Notes under the pieces: generated by a model
The model's database searches: none
Told to the model about the DNA's origin: nothing
What the model saw: the letters and a program-made list of their open reading frames with translations, nothing else
Position numbers and translations under genes: made by a program
In this document: positions 54,230 through 64,000 of the stretch, piece after piece
Position numbering within the stretch: the stretch's first letter is position 1
Layout of the letters: each line of letters starts with the position of its first letter
Assembly: GCA_963783235.1 (NCBI GenBank)
Contig: CAWAMN010000001.1
Location: 2,294,001-2,358,000, forward strand
Direction of reading: 5' to 3'
Length of the DNA: 64,000 nucleotides
DNA from: Thiohalomonas sp963783235
GTDB lineage: Bacteria > Pseudomonadota > Gammaproteobacteria > Thiohalomonadales > Thiohalomonadaceae

Positions 54230-57200
54230 TCACCCCAACTGCTCGATGCCGTCCTGAAGCCCCCTGAACGCCCGCATCCGGTTGCCTTCGCTCTTCAGGG
54301 CGACCGGGTCGTGGGCATTCCAGCGCCGGTTCGCGCCGAGCATTCCCCCAAACGAGTCCACCGGCAGGGCCCCTGCCTCGGCCTCGTGGTCGACGCCCTT
54401 CTCCTTTTCGTTTTTCGCAAGGTGCTCATCCACGGCCTCCCAGTGAGCCAATATCGCGTTGGCGTCGATACTGGATTTCTCTTCCCTGTTCACCGACTTG
54501 GCCGGCTTGAGCTTTTTGGGCTCGGCAAGTTTGAGAGTCGTCACGGGCTTCTCGGTAGCTTCCATCTCAGGCTCTTTAACGAGGAGAGAGTCGTCCGTGC
54601 TCCGGTCTCCCCGGGCGCCGGGGTTGCCCGACGAGGTGCCGTCTCCATCGTTAAAGTTCACCGTATGCCCCGCGGGGGCGGCATCGCTGCCGTTTCCGAC
54701 GCCCTGGTTCCCGTGGCTTACCGAAAGCCGGAAGACATCGGAAGTGGCGAGGCTTCCCTCGGTACTGCCGGTCGCCTCGACGCTATCCGTGGCCGTTACC
54801 CGGACATCGATATAGCCCACCTCTTTCGGGGTATGGCCCGAGAAGGTCTGCGTCTCCGGATCAAAACTCAGCCAGGACGGCAGCTCGGATCCGTCGGCAA
54901 GGGTTGCCGTGTAGTCGAGTACATCCCCCTGGTCGATATCCTGGAAGCTGCCTTCGGGTACCTGCCAGGAGAAGGGCTTGTGGAAGGTGAAGTCCTGGTC
55001 CTCCAAGGCCATCGCGACGAAGGGCGCGTCGTTGGTGCCGCTGGCGATAATCTCCAGCGACGAGCCCACCTGGGCGATACCATCAGTCACATTGAAGTCG
55101 AAGACTTCCGTGACCTCTGCACTTCTCCCCAGGGTCTGGATGGCATCACTGTCGTTGTCGAGGACGTAGCTGTAGCTGCCGTCCTCCGAAAGCGACAGGG
55201 TCCCGTAAGTCCCGACATGCTCACCAGCCTCTACGACAGAAAGCGTATCGGTTGCATCCACGTCGTAGTCGTTGGCCAGAACATTACCGCTGGCGGCGGG
55301 CTCCAGGTCTTCCGTTACCCCGTTCGAATCGGCGGTGGTGACTGGGAGGTCGTTGACACCAATGATGTCCACCTCGACCGTACCGGTGGCGGGCTCCCCT
55401 TTGTCATCCGAAATCGTATATTCGAACGAATCAGCGAGAACCTCACCTTCGGCGAGTTCCTGGAAGCTGTCGCCGATGTCGTAGGTGACCTGACCATCGT
55501 CCAGGGAGACCGAGGCACCAACCTGCGATTCACCCATGGAATCGAGGCTGATGATGTCTCCCGGGTTCGGGTCGGTGTCGTTGGCCAGGAAGTAGTCCAC
55601 CGGCAACGAAACCGGGCCGCCATCTTCATAGGCGGTCATGCTGTCCGTGTTGGCCACCGGCGGCCGGTTGATCAGCAGCTCGATGCCCTCACGGTCGAGG
55701 ACCGTCCCGTCGTCGAACTCCATGGCATTGATGCCTTCGGCGTGGTCGAACCAGTCGGAGAGCACGAACTTTTCCGAGGTGCCCAGGACACGAACGTGCA
55801 TATCGCTACCGTAGCGATCCGCTTCCAGGTCGAACTCCGTCAACCCGCTGCCAACGTAAAGGGTGTTGAAGCCCTGCGTATCCAGGAACGTGTCATCGCC
55901 GTCGCCGAGGCGGAAGACATAGCGATCATCGCCGGCGCCGCCCATCAGGACGTCGTCGCCCAACCCCCCTTCGAGGACGTCGTTTCCGGCACCGCCCCAG
56001 AGCGAATTGTCGCCCTGGTTACCGACCATATGGTTATCGAGAGTGTTACCGCGGCCATCGATATCGGCCGAACCGGACAGGGAGAGGTTCTCGACGTTGT
56101 CGCTCAGCGAATAGCTGACACTGGAGTGGACCGTGTCATCGCCTGCCATCGCAGCCTCAAACACGGCATCCCCGGCGTTGTCGACGACATAGACATCACC
56201 GCCCGCGCCCCCGATGAGGGTATCTGCGCCAGCACCGCCATCCAAGGTGTCATTCCCGCCATTACCCGAAAGCGTGTTGGCGCCCGCGTTGCCCACGATC
56301 CAGTTGTCCAGGGCGTTGCCGCTGCCGCTGATAGAGCCGGTGCCGGTCAGGTTGAGGTTCTCGACGTTGGCATCCAGTGAATGGCTCGCACTGGCAAAGA
56401 CGGTGTCCATCCCCTCACGCGCCAGCTCGGCGACGGAATCCCCGGCATTGTCGACCACATAGGTGTCGTCTCCGGCACCTCCCACCATGACATCCGCCCC
56501 GGCGCCGCCATCGAGCGTATTGGCTCCGGCGTTACCGGTGATCGTATTGTCGAGCGCATTACCGGTCCCGCTGAGGTCTTCGGAGCCGGTAAGCACCAGA
56601 TTCTCGACATTGTCGGAGAGGGCGTAATCGAGGTCGGTTATGACGGTGTCGTTGCCCCTGCCGGCGCCTTCGTTGACGCTGTCGCCCATGTCGTCGATGA
56701 GATAGGTATCGTCTCCCCGACCGCCGCTCATGGTATCGGCGCCGGTTCCACCATCCAGGGTATCGTTGCCGCCGTTTCCAAACAGCGTATCGTCGCCTTC
56801 CAACCCTTTCAGGACGTTATCCCCGTCATTGCCGGCGATGGTATTGCTGGCCGCATTACCGGTACTGTCGATAGCACTCGTACCGATCAGCTCCAGGTTT
56901 TCGATGTTATCGCCCAGCATATAATCGATACTCGCGCGCACCGTATCAGTGCCCTCACCGGCCGATTCGTCCACCACGTCACCGGCATCATCCACCACAT
57001 AGACATCGTCGCCGACACCACCGGCCATCACGTCAGCGCCGGAGCCACCATCGAGCAGGTCATGGCCTGCCCCGCCTTCGAGCTGGTCCTGGCCGGATCC
57101 GCCGAACAGCGAATCGTTGCCCTCACCACCGACGAGGGTATCGGCACCGGCGTTGCCGGACAGGCGGTTGTCACCCGTATTGCCGGCAATGCGGTTGTCC

Positions 57201-60200
57201 GTCGCGTTGCCGGTGCCGCTGTAATCGGCCGTTCCTGTCAGCGTGAGATTTTCGATATGGCCGCTCAGGGTGTAGTCGGCCGCGGCAAAGACCGTGTCCC
57301 GGCCTTCGTCGGCGTGCTCGACGATGGTATCGGAGGAGCGATCAACCATGTAGGTGTCGTCACCCAACCCACCCACAAGGGTGTCGGAGCCCGACTTGCC
57401 ATCCAGCACGTTGTCGCCGCTGTTGCCGGTAATGACGTTGTTGAGGCCGTTGCCGGTGCCGTCGAGGTTCTCCGTTCCCGTCAGGGTCAGGTCCTCGACG
57501 TTGTCGGTCAGGGTGTAGGTAATGGACGAGCGCACCGTGTCCCGCCCGGAACGGTAGGACTCGGTCACCACATCACCGGCATCGTCCACCACATAGGTGT
57601 CGTTGCCTGAGCCGCCGCTCATGGTATCGGCCCCGGTGCCGCCATCGAGCGTGTCGTTGCCGGCATTGCCCGACAAGGTGTCGTCGCCCTCCAGGCCTCG
57701 TAGCGTATTGCTGCCCCGGTTGCCGCTGATGACGTTGTTCAGGCCGTTGCCGGTGCCGCTGATGTTGTAGTAACCGGTCAGGGTCAGGTTCTCGACGTTC
57801 TCCGACAGGGTCCGGCTCACGCTCGAGCGCACCGTGTCGGTCCCCTCGCCCGCCTGCTCGCTCACCGCATCGCTACCGTTGTCGACCACGTAGGTGTCGT
57901 CACCCGTGCCGCCCGCCATCGTATCGGCACCGTAGCCACCATCCAGGGTGTCGTTGCCGCTGCCACCTTCGATCCGGTCGCTGCCGCTGTGACCGCGCAG
58001 GGTGTCGTGCCCTTCGCCGCCCAGCAGGGTGTCGTTGCCGGCGTTGCCGTTGAGCGTGTCATTGCCCGCCAGGCCATCCAGCACGTTGGCGCCGCTGTTG
58101 CCGTTGATGATGTTGTCGAGCTCGTTACCGGTGCCGTCGATGTCGGCGCTACCGGTCAGGGTCAGGTTCTCGACGTCGTCGGTCAGGGTGTAGGTGATGG
58201 AGGAGTGGACCGTGTCCGTGCCTTCGCCGGCCGCCTCCGTGACTACGTCGCCATCGTTTTCCACCACGTAGGTGTCGTGGCCGGTTCCACCGGCCATGGC
58301 ATCCGCGCCCGAACCGCCGTTGAGCGTGTCGTTGCCGGAGCCGCCGCTGAGCTGGTCTGCGCCGGCACCGCCGTTGAGGGCGTCGTGGCCGCTGCTGCCA
58401 AACAGGGTGTCATTGCCGTCACCTGCGTTGAGGGTGTCGTTGCCGCCCTGACCATCCAGCACGTTGTCGCCGCTGTTGCCGGTAATGACGTTGTTGAGGC
58501 CGTTGCCGGTGCCGTCGAGGTTCTCCGTTCCCGTCAGGGTCAGGTTCTCGACGTTGTCGGTCAGGGTGTAATCGATGCCTGACTGTACGGTGTCGGTCCC
58601 GCCCCAGTAAGATGTTTCGGAGACCACATCACCCGCATCGTCCACCACGTAGGTGTCGTTGCCCGAGCCGCCGCTCATGGTATCGGCACCGGTGCCGCCG
58701 TCGAGCGTGTCGTTGCCGGCGTTGCCCGACAACGTGTCGTCTCCCTCGAGGCCACGCAGGGTGTTGCTGCCCCGGTTGCCCGTGATGACGTTGTTCAAGC
58801 CGTTGCCGGTGCCGCTGATGTTGTAGTAACCGGTCAGGGTCAGGTTCTCGACGTTCTCCGACAGGGTCCGGCTCACGCTCGAGCGCACCGTGTCGGTCCC
58901 CTCGCCCGCCTGCTCGCTCACCGCATCGCTACCGTTGTCGACCACGTAGGTGTCGTCACCCGTGCCGCCCGCCATCGTATCGGCACCGTAGCCACCATCC
59001 AGGGTGTCGTTGCCGCTGCCACCTTCGATCCGGTCGCTGCCGCTGTGACCGCGCAGGGTGTCGTGCCCTTCGCCGCCCAGCAGGGTGTCGTTGCCGGCGT
59101 TGCCGTTGAGCGTGTCATTGCCCGCCAGGCCATCCAGCACGTTGGCGCCGCTGTTGCCGTTGATGATGTTGTCGAGCTCGTTACCGGTGCCGTCGATGTC
59201 GGCGCTACCGGTCAGGGTCAGGTTCTCGACGTCGTCGGTCAGGGTGTAGGTGATGGAGGAGTGGACCGTGTCCGTGCCTTCGCCGGCCGCCTCCGTGACT
59301 ACGTCGCCATCGTTTTCCACCACGTAGGTGTCGTGGCCGGTTCCACCGGCCATGGCATCCGCGCCCGAACCGCCGTTGAGCGTGTCGTTGCCGGAGCCGC
59401 CGCTGAGCTGGTCTGCGCCGGCACCGCCGTTGAGGGCGTCGTGGCCGCTGCTGCCAAACAGGGTGTCATTGCCGTCACCTGCGTTGAGGGTGTCGTTGCC
59501 GCCCTGACCATCCAGCACGTTGTCGCCGCTGTTGCCGGTAATGACGTTGTTGAGGCCGTTGCCGGTGCCGTCGAGGTTCTCCGTTCCCGTCAGGGTCAGG
59601 TCCTCGACGTTGTCGGTCAGGGTGTAGGTAATGGACGAGCGCACCGTGTCCCGCCCGGAACGGTAGGACTCGGTCACCACATCACCGGCATCGTCCACCA
59701 CATAGGTGTCGTTGCCTGAGCCGCCGCTCATGGTATCGGCCCCGGTGCCGCCGTCGAGCGTGTCGTTACCGGCATTGCCCGACAGGGTATCGTCGCCGTC
59801 GAGGCCCCGCAGGGTGTTGCTGCCCCGGTTGCCGATGATGGCGTTGTTCAGGCCGTTGCCGGTACCGCTGATGTTGTAGTAGCCGGTCAGGGTCAGGTTC
59901 TCGACGTTCTCCGACAGGGTCCGGCTCACGCTTGAGCGTACCGTGTCGGTCCCCTCGCCCGCCTGCTCGCTCACCCCATCGCTGCTGTTGTCGACCACGT
60001 AGGTATCGTCACCCGTGCCGCCCGCCATCGTATCGGCACCGTAGCCACCGTCCAGGGTGTCGTTGCCGCTGCCGCCTGAGAGTTGGTCATTGCCGGATCG
60101 GCCGTCGAGGTGGTTGTTGCCACTGTTGCCGAGGATGATGTTGTCGAGGTTATTGCCCGTACCATTGGTATCGGCATCGCCCGTCAGCGTCAGGTCTTCG

Positions 60201-63200
60201 ACATTGGACGACAGCGTATGGCTGACGGAGGAATAGACGATATCGTGGCCTTCGCCCGCCGCCTCCGAAACGCTGTCTCCGGCATTGTCGACGATAAAGG
60301 TGTCGTTCCCCTCGCCGCCTGCCATGCTGTCGGCACCGCTTTGGCCGTCGATCCGGTTGGCGCCGCTGTTGCCGGTGATCGCGTTATTCAGATCGTTGCC
60401 GGTACCGTCGATATCGTCGACTCCGGTCAGATTTAGGTTCTCGACATTGTCCGACAGGGTGTAGTCGGCGGAGGCGAATACGGTATCGGTACCCTCGCCG
60501 GCGCTCTCGACCACACGATCCGCCGTATCGTTGACGATATAGGTGTCGTCGCCCTGCTTGCCGGTAAGTACATTGGTGCCGGCATTTGAGGTAATAACGT
60601 TGTCGAGCGCGTTGCCCGTGCCGTCAAGGTCGCTATCGCCCGTCAGAGTCAGGTTCTCGACGTTGTCGGACAGCGCATAGTCGGCCGATGCCTGCACCGT
60701 GTCGACACCCTCGTCCGCTGACTCGGAGACTGTGTCAGCGGAGTCGTCAACGATGTAGGTATCGTCGCCCGCCCCACCGCTGAGGGTATCCGCACCGGCA
60801 CCACCGTCGAGCGTATTGTTGCCTTCGGTGCCGGTGATGGCGTTGCCGAGTTCGTTACCGGTACCGTCGAGATCACCGGTTCCGGTCAGGATTAGGTTTT
60901 CGACGTTGGCATCGAGTTCGTGGGATAGGCTCGAGACGACGGTGTCGTTACCTTCGCCCCCGGCGTCAACCACCTCATCGCCGGCGCTGTCCACGTGGTA
61001 GGTGTCGTCACCGGCTCCGCCGGCCATCGTATCGGCTCCGGCGCCGCCATCAATCACATTCGCGGCGCCGTTACCGGTGATGGTGTTGTCGAGCGCATTG
61101 CCCGTGCCATCGATGGCAGCGTCCCCGGTCAGCTCTAGGTTCTCGACGTTATCGGTCAGGGTATAGCTGATAGCCGACTCGACCGAATCGGTGCCTTCGC
61201 TCGCGCTTTCGAAGACACGGTCGCCGGCATCATCGACGACGTAGGTGTCGTCGCCGACACCACCGACCATCACGTCCGCACCACTGCCGCCATCGATCCG
61301 GTCCGCACCGGCATTTCCGATCAGCGTATCGTAACCGCCTGCGCCGTTCAGGACGTTGTCGCCGCTGTTGCCCTCCAACTCATTCGCCAGGCTGTTACCC
61401 GTTCCGGCCAAATTCGCATCGCCGGTGAGTTTAAGGTTTTCGACGTAATCGCCCAGTGTGTAATCGATCGACGACTCGACAGTATCAAGGCCGGCATAAG
61501 CCTCCTCGGAGACCGTATCGCCCGCATTGTCAACGACGTAGGTGTCATCACCGGAGCCGCCCACCATCGTATCGGCGCCGAGCCCCCCGTCCAGGCGGTT
61601 GTCGCCGCTATTACCTGTTAGGCTATTGTCGAGCGCATTACCAACGGCGTCGATACTGCCGCTTCCCGTCAGTTGGAGGTCTTCGACATTGTCGGAGAGC
61701 GTGTGGCTGGCACTGGCGAAGACTTTGTCATAGCCCTCCCCGGCATTCTCGACGATGACATCACTGCTGATGTCGACAATGTAGGTGTCGTCGCCGGAGC
61801 CGCCGGCCATCGTGTCCGCGCCGGCACCGCCATCCAGCGTATCGTTGCCGCCGAGCCCGGAGAGGTTATTGGCTGCGCCGTTGCCCTCGATGGTGTTATC
61901 GAGTGCGTTGCCGGTCCCGTCGATGGCACCGTTTCCTGTCAATGTGAGGTTCTCGACGTTTTCGCTCAGCGTGTAATCCGCGCTGGCGCGAACCTGATCA
62001 AGGCCCTCTCCCGCCGCTTCCGTCACCTGGTCGGCGCTGTTGTCGACGATATAGGTGTCATTGCCTGTGCCGCCGATAAGCGAGTCGATGCCGGCGCCGC
62101 CGTCGAGCTTGTCATCACCCGCCTCACCCCGAAGGGTATTGCCGGCGCTGTTGCCTTCGATGACGTTGTCGAGCGCATTGCCGGTGCCGTCGATGGCATC
62201 GCTGCCGGTGAGCGTGAGATTTTCCAGGTTATCGCCCAGCGTCCAGCTCAGATTGCTACGGACCCTGTCGGTGCCCTCACCGGTATTTTCCGAGACGGAA
62301 TCATCCAGGCTATCGACAATGAAGGTGTCATCACCCCGGCCGCCCACAAGGGTATCGTTGCCGGTGCCGCCATCCAGGGTGTCATCGCCGTCCAGGCCGC
62401 GGAGTTCATTATCCGCCCCGGTACCGGTGATCACGTTGTTCAGGCTGTTGCCGGTGCCGGTCAGTGCTTCACCCGCCAAGGTTAGGTTCTCGAGGCCCGC
62501 GCCCAGGGTGTAGTCGAAGGGACTGACCACCGTATCGGTGCCACCACCGCCCTGTTCGGAGACGCTGTCCCCCACGTTGTCGAGAATATAGGTATCGTTG
62601 CCCCGGCCACCGGCCATGGCGTCCGCACCCAGACCGCCATCGAGCGTATTGTTGGCGGCATTGCCCACGAGGGTGTTGTCGAGTTCGTTGCCGTAGCCAT
62701 CAATGGACTGCCTGCCGGTGAGTGTCAGGTTTTCGAGGTTGTCGCCCAGACGGTAGGTGAGGCTCGAGCGTACGGTGTCGCTGCCTTCGGCGACGTTTTC
62801 CACCACACTGTCTTCGGCCGAGTCCACCACGTAGGTGTCGTTACCGATGCCGCCGAAGAGCGAATCGGCGCCTTGGCCGCCGTCCAGAACATCGTCGCCC
62901 TCAAGACCGTAGAGGACGTTGGCAGCCCGGTTGCCGATAATGGCGTTGTGGAGCGCATTGCCCGTACCGTCGATCTCGGCCGGCCCAATCAGGGTGAGGT
63001 TTTCGAGGTTGTCCGGGAGGGTATAGGTGATGCCGGACTCAACCGTCTCCACACCTTCGCCGGTCTGCTCCAGCACCGAGTCACCGGCATTGTCGACCAC
63101 GTAGGTATCGTTGCCGAGGCCCCCCATCAGCGTGTCCGCGCCCGCACCGCCGTCCAGGCGGTCGTCGCCCGCAAGGCCTTGCAAGGTGTTGTCGGCGCTG

Positions 63201-64000
63201 TTGCCGGTCAGTTCGTTATCGAGGCTGTTACCGGTACCGCTGACGGCCTGTTCACCCGTCAGCGTCAGGTTTTCGAGATGATCCCCAAGCGTATAGTCAA
63301 GGTGGGTACGAACCGTATCGTCGCCCTCGCCCGCCTGCTCCACCACGGCGTCATCGAGCCTATCGACCACATAGGTATCGTTGCCCTCGCCCCCGGCCAG
63401 CGAATCGGCTCCCGAACCGCCATCGAGCCAGTCATTTCCGGTTCCACCATCCAGCGAATCGGCCCCTTCACCGCCCAGCAGCCGGTCGTTGCCACGACCA
63501 CCCAGCAAGGCGTCGTCGCCCCCAGCACCATCCATCGTGTTGTCACCGATGTTGCCGGTCAGGACGTTGTCCATGCCATTGCCGGTGGCATCGGTATTCG
63601 CCTCACCCAGAAGCGTGAGGTTTTCGATATGGTCGCTGAGCGTCGCGGAGACCCGGGCCTCGACAGTATCGATACCGCCATCCGCCTCCTCAACGACGAA
63701 GTCCTGTGCGGAGTCGACCACATAGGTGTCGTTGCCGGCTCCGCCAGCCATGGTGTCGTCTCCGCTGCCACCATCAAGCCAGTCGTCGCCAGCTTGGCCA
63801 TTCAGCTGGTCATTGCCGGCGCCGCCCGCAAGGATGTCGTTGGCTTCACTACCGTCCATGACATCATCGCCCGCGCTGCCCACCTGCAAGGCATCCAGAT
63901 CCAGCTCACGGCCGTCGGCAAAGCGAACGGCATCCAACCGGTGGGCTTCATCGGAGAGGCTACCAAACCAGTTGGCTATGGTGACGCGGTCTCCGCTCCC
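54230..64000 (-). CDS. Giant RTX/calcium-binding repeat protein, N-terminus beyond window
   Basis: Open from the window edge to 54230, at least 3,256 residues; the reading frame continues past 64000. From the left of the protein run about 27 modules of roughly 95 residues, each with GGxGNDTYVVD-type nonapeptides that bind calcium, and an ENLTLTGSADIDGTGN-type strand. The C-terminal 540 residues hold a cadherin/VCBS-like tandem (NRPPVANTDSMTAYEDGG, NDLPVTTADSNGVTED) and a putative Ig-like domain (LPSWLSFDPETQTFSGHTP), then a charged end with no further repeats, presumably the type I secretion signal. Probably a secreted or surface adhesin. Adjacent HlyD gene supports type I export. Confidence 0.92.
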   Translation of the reverse strand, partial: GSGDRVTIANWFGSLSDEAHRLDAVRFADGRELDLDALQVGSAGDDVMDGSEANDILAGGAGNDQLNGQAGDDWLDGGSGDDTMAGGAGNDTYVVDSAQDFVVEEADGGIDTVEARVSATLSDHIENLTLLGEANTDATGNGMDNVLTGNIGDNTMDGAGGDDALLGGRGNDRLLGGEGADSLDGGTGNDWLDGGSGADSLAGGEGNDTYVVDRLDDAVVEQAGEGDDTVRTHLDYTLGDHLENLTLTGEQAVSGTGNSLDNELTGNSADNTLQGLAGDDRLDGGAGADTLMGGLGNDTYVVDNAGDSVLEQTGEGVETVESGITYTLPDNLENLTLIGPAEIDGTGNALHNAIIGNRAANVLYGLEGDDVLDGGQGADSLFGGIGNDTYVVDSAEDSVVENVAEGSDTVRSSLTYRLGDNLENLTLTGRQSIDGYGNELDNTLVGNAANNTLDGGLGADAMAGGRGNDTYILDNVGDSVSEQGGGGTDTVVSPFDYTLGAGLENLTLAGEALTGTGNSLNNVITGTGADNELRGLDGDDTLDGGTGNDTLVGGRGDDTFIVDSLDDSVSENTGEGTDRVRSNLSWTLGDNLENLTLTGSDAIDGTGNALDNVIEGNSAGNTLRGEAGDDKLDGGAGIDSLIGGTGNDTYIVDNSADQVTEAAGEGLDQVRASADYTLSENVENLTLTGNGAIDGTGNALDNTIEGNGAANNLSGLGGNDTLDGGAGADTMAGGSGDDTYIVDISSDVIVENAGEGYDKVFASASHTLSDNVEDLQLTGSGSIDAVGNALDNSLTGNSGDNRLDGGLGADTMVGGSGDDTYVVDNAGDTVSEEAYAGLDTVESSIDYTLGDYVENLKLTGDANLAGTGNSLANELEGNSGDNVLNGAGGYDTLIGNAGADRIDGGSGADVMVGGVGDDTYVVDDAGDRVFESASEGTDSVESAISYTLTDNVENLELTGDAAIDGTGNALDNTITGNGAANVIDGGAGADTMAGGAGDDTYHVDSAGDEVVDAGGEGNDTVVSSLSHELDANVENLILTGTGDLDGTGNELGNAITGTEGNNTLDGGAGADTLSGGAGDDTYIVDDSADTVSESADEGVDTVQASADYALSDNVENLTLTGDSDLDGTGNALDNVITSNAGTNVLTGKQGDDTYIVNDTADRVVESAGEGTDTVFASADYTLSDNVENLNLTGVDDIDGTGNDLNNAITGNSGANRIDGQSGADSMAGGEGNDTFIVDNAGDSVSEAAGEGHDIVYSSVSHTLSSNVEDLTLTGDADTNGTGNNLDNIILGNSGNNHLDGRSGNDQLSGGSGNDTLDGGYGADTMAGGTGDDTYVVDNSSDGVSEQAGEGTDTVRSSVSRTLSENVENLTLTGYYNISGTGNGLNNAIIGNRGSNTLRGLDGDDTLSGNAGNDTLDGGTGADTMSGGSGNDTYVVDDAGDVVTESYRSGRDTVRSSITYTLTDNVEDLTLTGTENLDGTGNGLNNVITGNSGDNVLDGQGGNDTLNAGDGNDTLFGSSGHDALNGGAGADQLSGGSGNDTLNGGSGADAMAGGTGHDTYVVENDGDVVTEAAGEGTDTVHSSITYTLTDDVENLTLTGSADIDGTGNELDNIINGNSGANVLDGLAGNDTLNGNAGNDTLLGGEGHDTLRGHSGSDRIEGGSGNDTLDGGYGADTMAGGTGDDTYVVDNGSDAVSEQAGEGTDTVRSSVSRTLSENVENLTLTGYYNISGTGNGLNNVITGNRGSNTLRGLEGDDTLSGNAGNDTLDGGTGADTMSGGSGNDTYVVDDAGDVVSETSYWGGTDTVQSGIDYTLTDNVENLTLTGTENLDGTGNGLNNVITGNSGDNVLDGQGGNDTLNAGDGNDTLFGSSGHDALNGGAGADQLSGGSGNDTLNGGSGADAMAGGTGHDTYVVENDGDVVTEAAGEGTDTVHSSITYTLTDDVENLTLTGSADIDGTGNELDNIINGNSGANVLDGLAGNDTLNGNAGNDTLLGGEGHDTLRGHSGSDRIEGGSGNDTLDGGYGADTMAGGTGDDTYVVDNGSDAVSEQAGEGTDTVRSSVSRTLSENVENLTLTGYYNISGTGNGLNNVISGNRGSNTLRGLEGDDTLSGNAGNDTLDGGTGADTMSGGSGNDTYVVDDAGDVVTESYRSGRDTVRSSITYTLTDNVEDLTLTGTENLDGTGNGLNNVITGNSGDNVLDGKSGSDTLVGGLGDDTYMVDRSSDTIVEHADEGRDTVFAAADYTLSGHIENLTLTGTADYSGTGNATDNRIAGNTGDNRLSGNAGADTLVGGEGNDSLFGGSGQDQLEGGAGHDLLDGGSGADVMAGGVGDDVYVVDDAGDVVDESAGEGTDTVRASIDYMLGDNIENLELIGTSAIDSTGNAASNTIAGNDGDNVLKGLEGDDTLFGNGGNDTLDGGTGADTMSGGRGDDTYLIDDMGDSVNEGAGRGNDTVITDLDYALSDNVENLVLTGSEDLSGTGNALDNTITGNAGANTLDGGAGADVMVGGAGDDTYVVDNAGDSVAELAREGMDTVFASASHSLDANVENLNLTGTGSISGSGNALDNWIVGNAGANTLSGNGGNDTLDGGAGADTLIGGAGGDVYVVDNAGDAVFEAAMAGDDTVHSSVSYSLSDNVENLSLSGSADIDGRGNTLDNHMVGNQGDNSLWGGAGNDVLEGGLGDDVLMGGAGDDRYVFRLGDGDDTFLDTQGFNTLYVGSGLTEFDLEADRYGSDMHVRVLGTSEKFVLSDWFDHAEGINAMEFDDGTVLDREGIELLINRPPVANTDSMTAYEDGGPVSLPVDYFLANDTDPNPGDIISLDSMGESQVGASVSLDDGQVTYDIGDSFQELAEGEVLADSFEYTISDDKGEPATGTVEVDIIGVNDLPVTTADSNGVTEDLEPAASGNVLANDYDVDATDTLSVVEAGEHVGTYGTLSLSEDGSYSYVLDNDSDAIQTLGRSAEVTEVFDFNVTDGIAQVGSSLEIIASGTNDAPFVAMALEDQDFTFHKPFSWQVPEGSFQDIDQGDVLDYTATLADGSELPSWLSFDPETQTFSGHTPKEVGYIDVRVTATDSVEATGSTEGSLATSDVFRLSVSHGNQGVGNGSDAAPAGHTVNFNDGDGTSSGNPGARGDRSTDDSLLVKEPEMEATEKPVTTLKLAEPKKLKPAKSVNREEKSSIDANAILAHWEAVDEHLAKNEKEKGVDHEAEAGALPVDSFGGMLGANRRWNAHDPVALKSEGNRMRAFRGLQDGIEQLG
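57399..59752. repeat. 245-bp direct repeat within the RTX gene
   Basis: 57399-57643 is identical to 59508-59752, a shift of 2,109 bases (703 codons). It overlaps the ends of the 803-bp repeat pair, implying two or more duplication events in register. Confidence 0.9.
57743..59601. repeat. 803-bp perfect direct repeat within the RTX gene
   Basis: 57743-58545 is identical to 58799-59601, a shift of 1,056 bases (352 codons, in frame). It covers about three RTX modules. Perfect identity over this length, against diverged modules elsewhere, shows recent duplication or gene conversion. Confidence 0.93.

Noticed and set aside
53876..57610. Two very long + strand open frames opposite the RTX gene
   Set aside because: Periodic text mirroring the RTX repeats on the other strand; no start signals.
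57399..60100. Possible CRISPR array because of regular repeats
   Set aside because: Repeats are in-frame RTX modules of about 95 codons without unique spacers; no cas genes nearby.

Overview
The window is GC-rich, densely coded DNA from a Gram-negative bacterium: outer-membrane lipoproteins, porin, RND efflux, OmpA, type I secretion and Tat-exported molybdoenzymes are all present. Gene content (TusA/DsrE/YeeE sulfur-relay proteins, multihaem cytochromes c, CFA synthase, BIME/REP-like palindromes) points to a sulfur-metabolising gammaproteobacterium, perhaps of the Chromatiales/Ectothiorhodospiraceae type. The taxon is an inference from family content. No rRNA, tRNA, CRISPR array or intact insertion sequence was seen.

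Layout. 0-5.7 kb: a membrane protein with a degenerate M48 protease domain, a frameshifted GlsB-like gene, a 340-bp palindromic intergenic element and a large UPF0182 membrane protein. 6-18.4 kb: two copies of a two-subunit molybdenum hydroxylase (2Fe-2S subunit plus molybdopterin subunit). The second copy is followed by xdhC and mocA-like maturation genes. Between the copies lie small hypothetical genes, an RNase H-like protein, a photolyase, a glycine-zipper lipoprotein and tandem Slp lipoproteins. 18.4-24 kb: REP-like repeats, an ICMT-type methyltransferase, DUF72, an EamA permease (frame-disrupted), and a CFA synthase/PEBP/DUF5335 operon. 24-32.4 kb: an RND pump and its adaptor, msrA, a fatty-acid desaturase with a transposase-like C-terminal tail, and an orphan hydantoinase A.

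32.5-43.1 kb is the standout region: thirteen tightly packed minus-strand genes that can be read as one operon. In transcription order they are TusA, YeeE/YedE thiosulfate-type transporter, TusA, two DsrE-like proteins, a 58-residue protein, a two-domain rhodanese lipoprotein, a 5-haem cytochrome c, a small secreted protein, a 3-haem cytochrome c, an OprO/P-type porin, a histidine kinase and a sigma-54-dependent response regulator. A near-consensus sigma-54 promoter and two palindromic upstream sites spaced exactly 40 bp apart sit in front of the first gene. The regulator at the distal end is therefore a plausible activator of its own operon. The rhodanese-lipoprotein/porin/multihaem-cytochrome core recalls the extHIJKL type of outer-membrane conduit of Geobacter, here wired to a cytoplasmic sulfur relay.

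43.2-45 kb is a broken junction: a frame-disrupted GGDEF/EAL fragment joined, through 58 bp identical to the hydantoinase gene 13 kb away, to the first 155 codons of a second hydantoinase gene. 45-49 kb: a GldA/GldF/GldG-like ABC transporter operon with a DUF4340 protein. 49-52.8 kb: mutM framed by intergenic inverted repeats, a HIT-superfamily protein, and a DUF4398 lipoprotein plus OmpA lipoprotein pair. 52.8-64 kb: a HlyD-type type I secretion adaptor and the C-terminal 3,250 or so residues of a giant RTX protein whose start lies beyond the window, with long recently duplicated repeats.

Six single-base frame disruptions hit otherwise well-conserved genes, mostly at short G/C runs. This suggests base-calling errors in the assembly as much as real gene decay.
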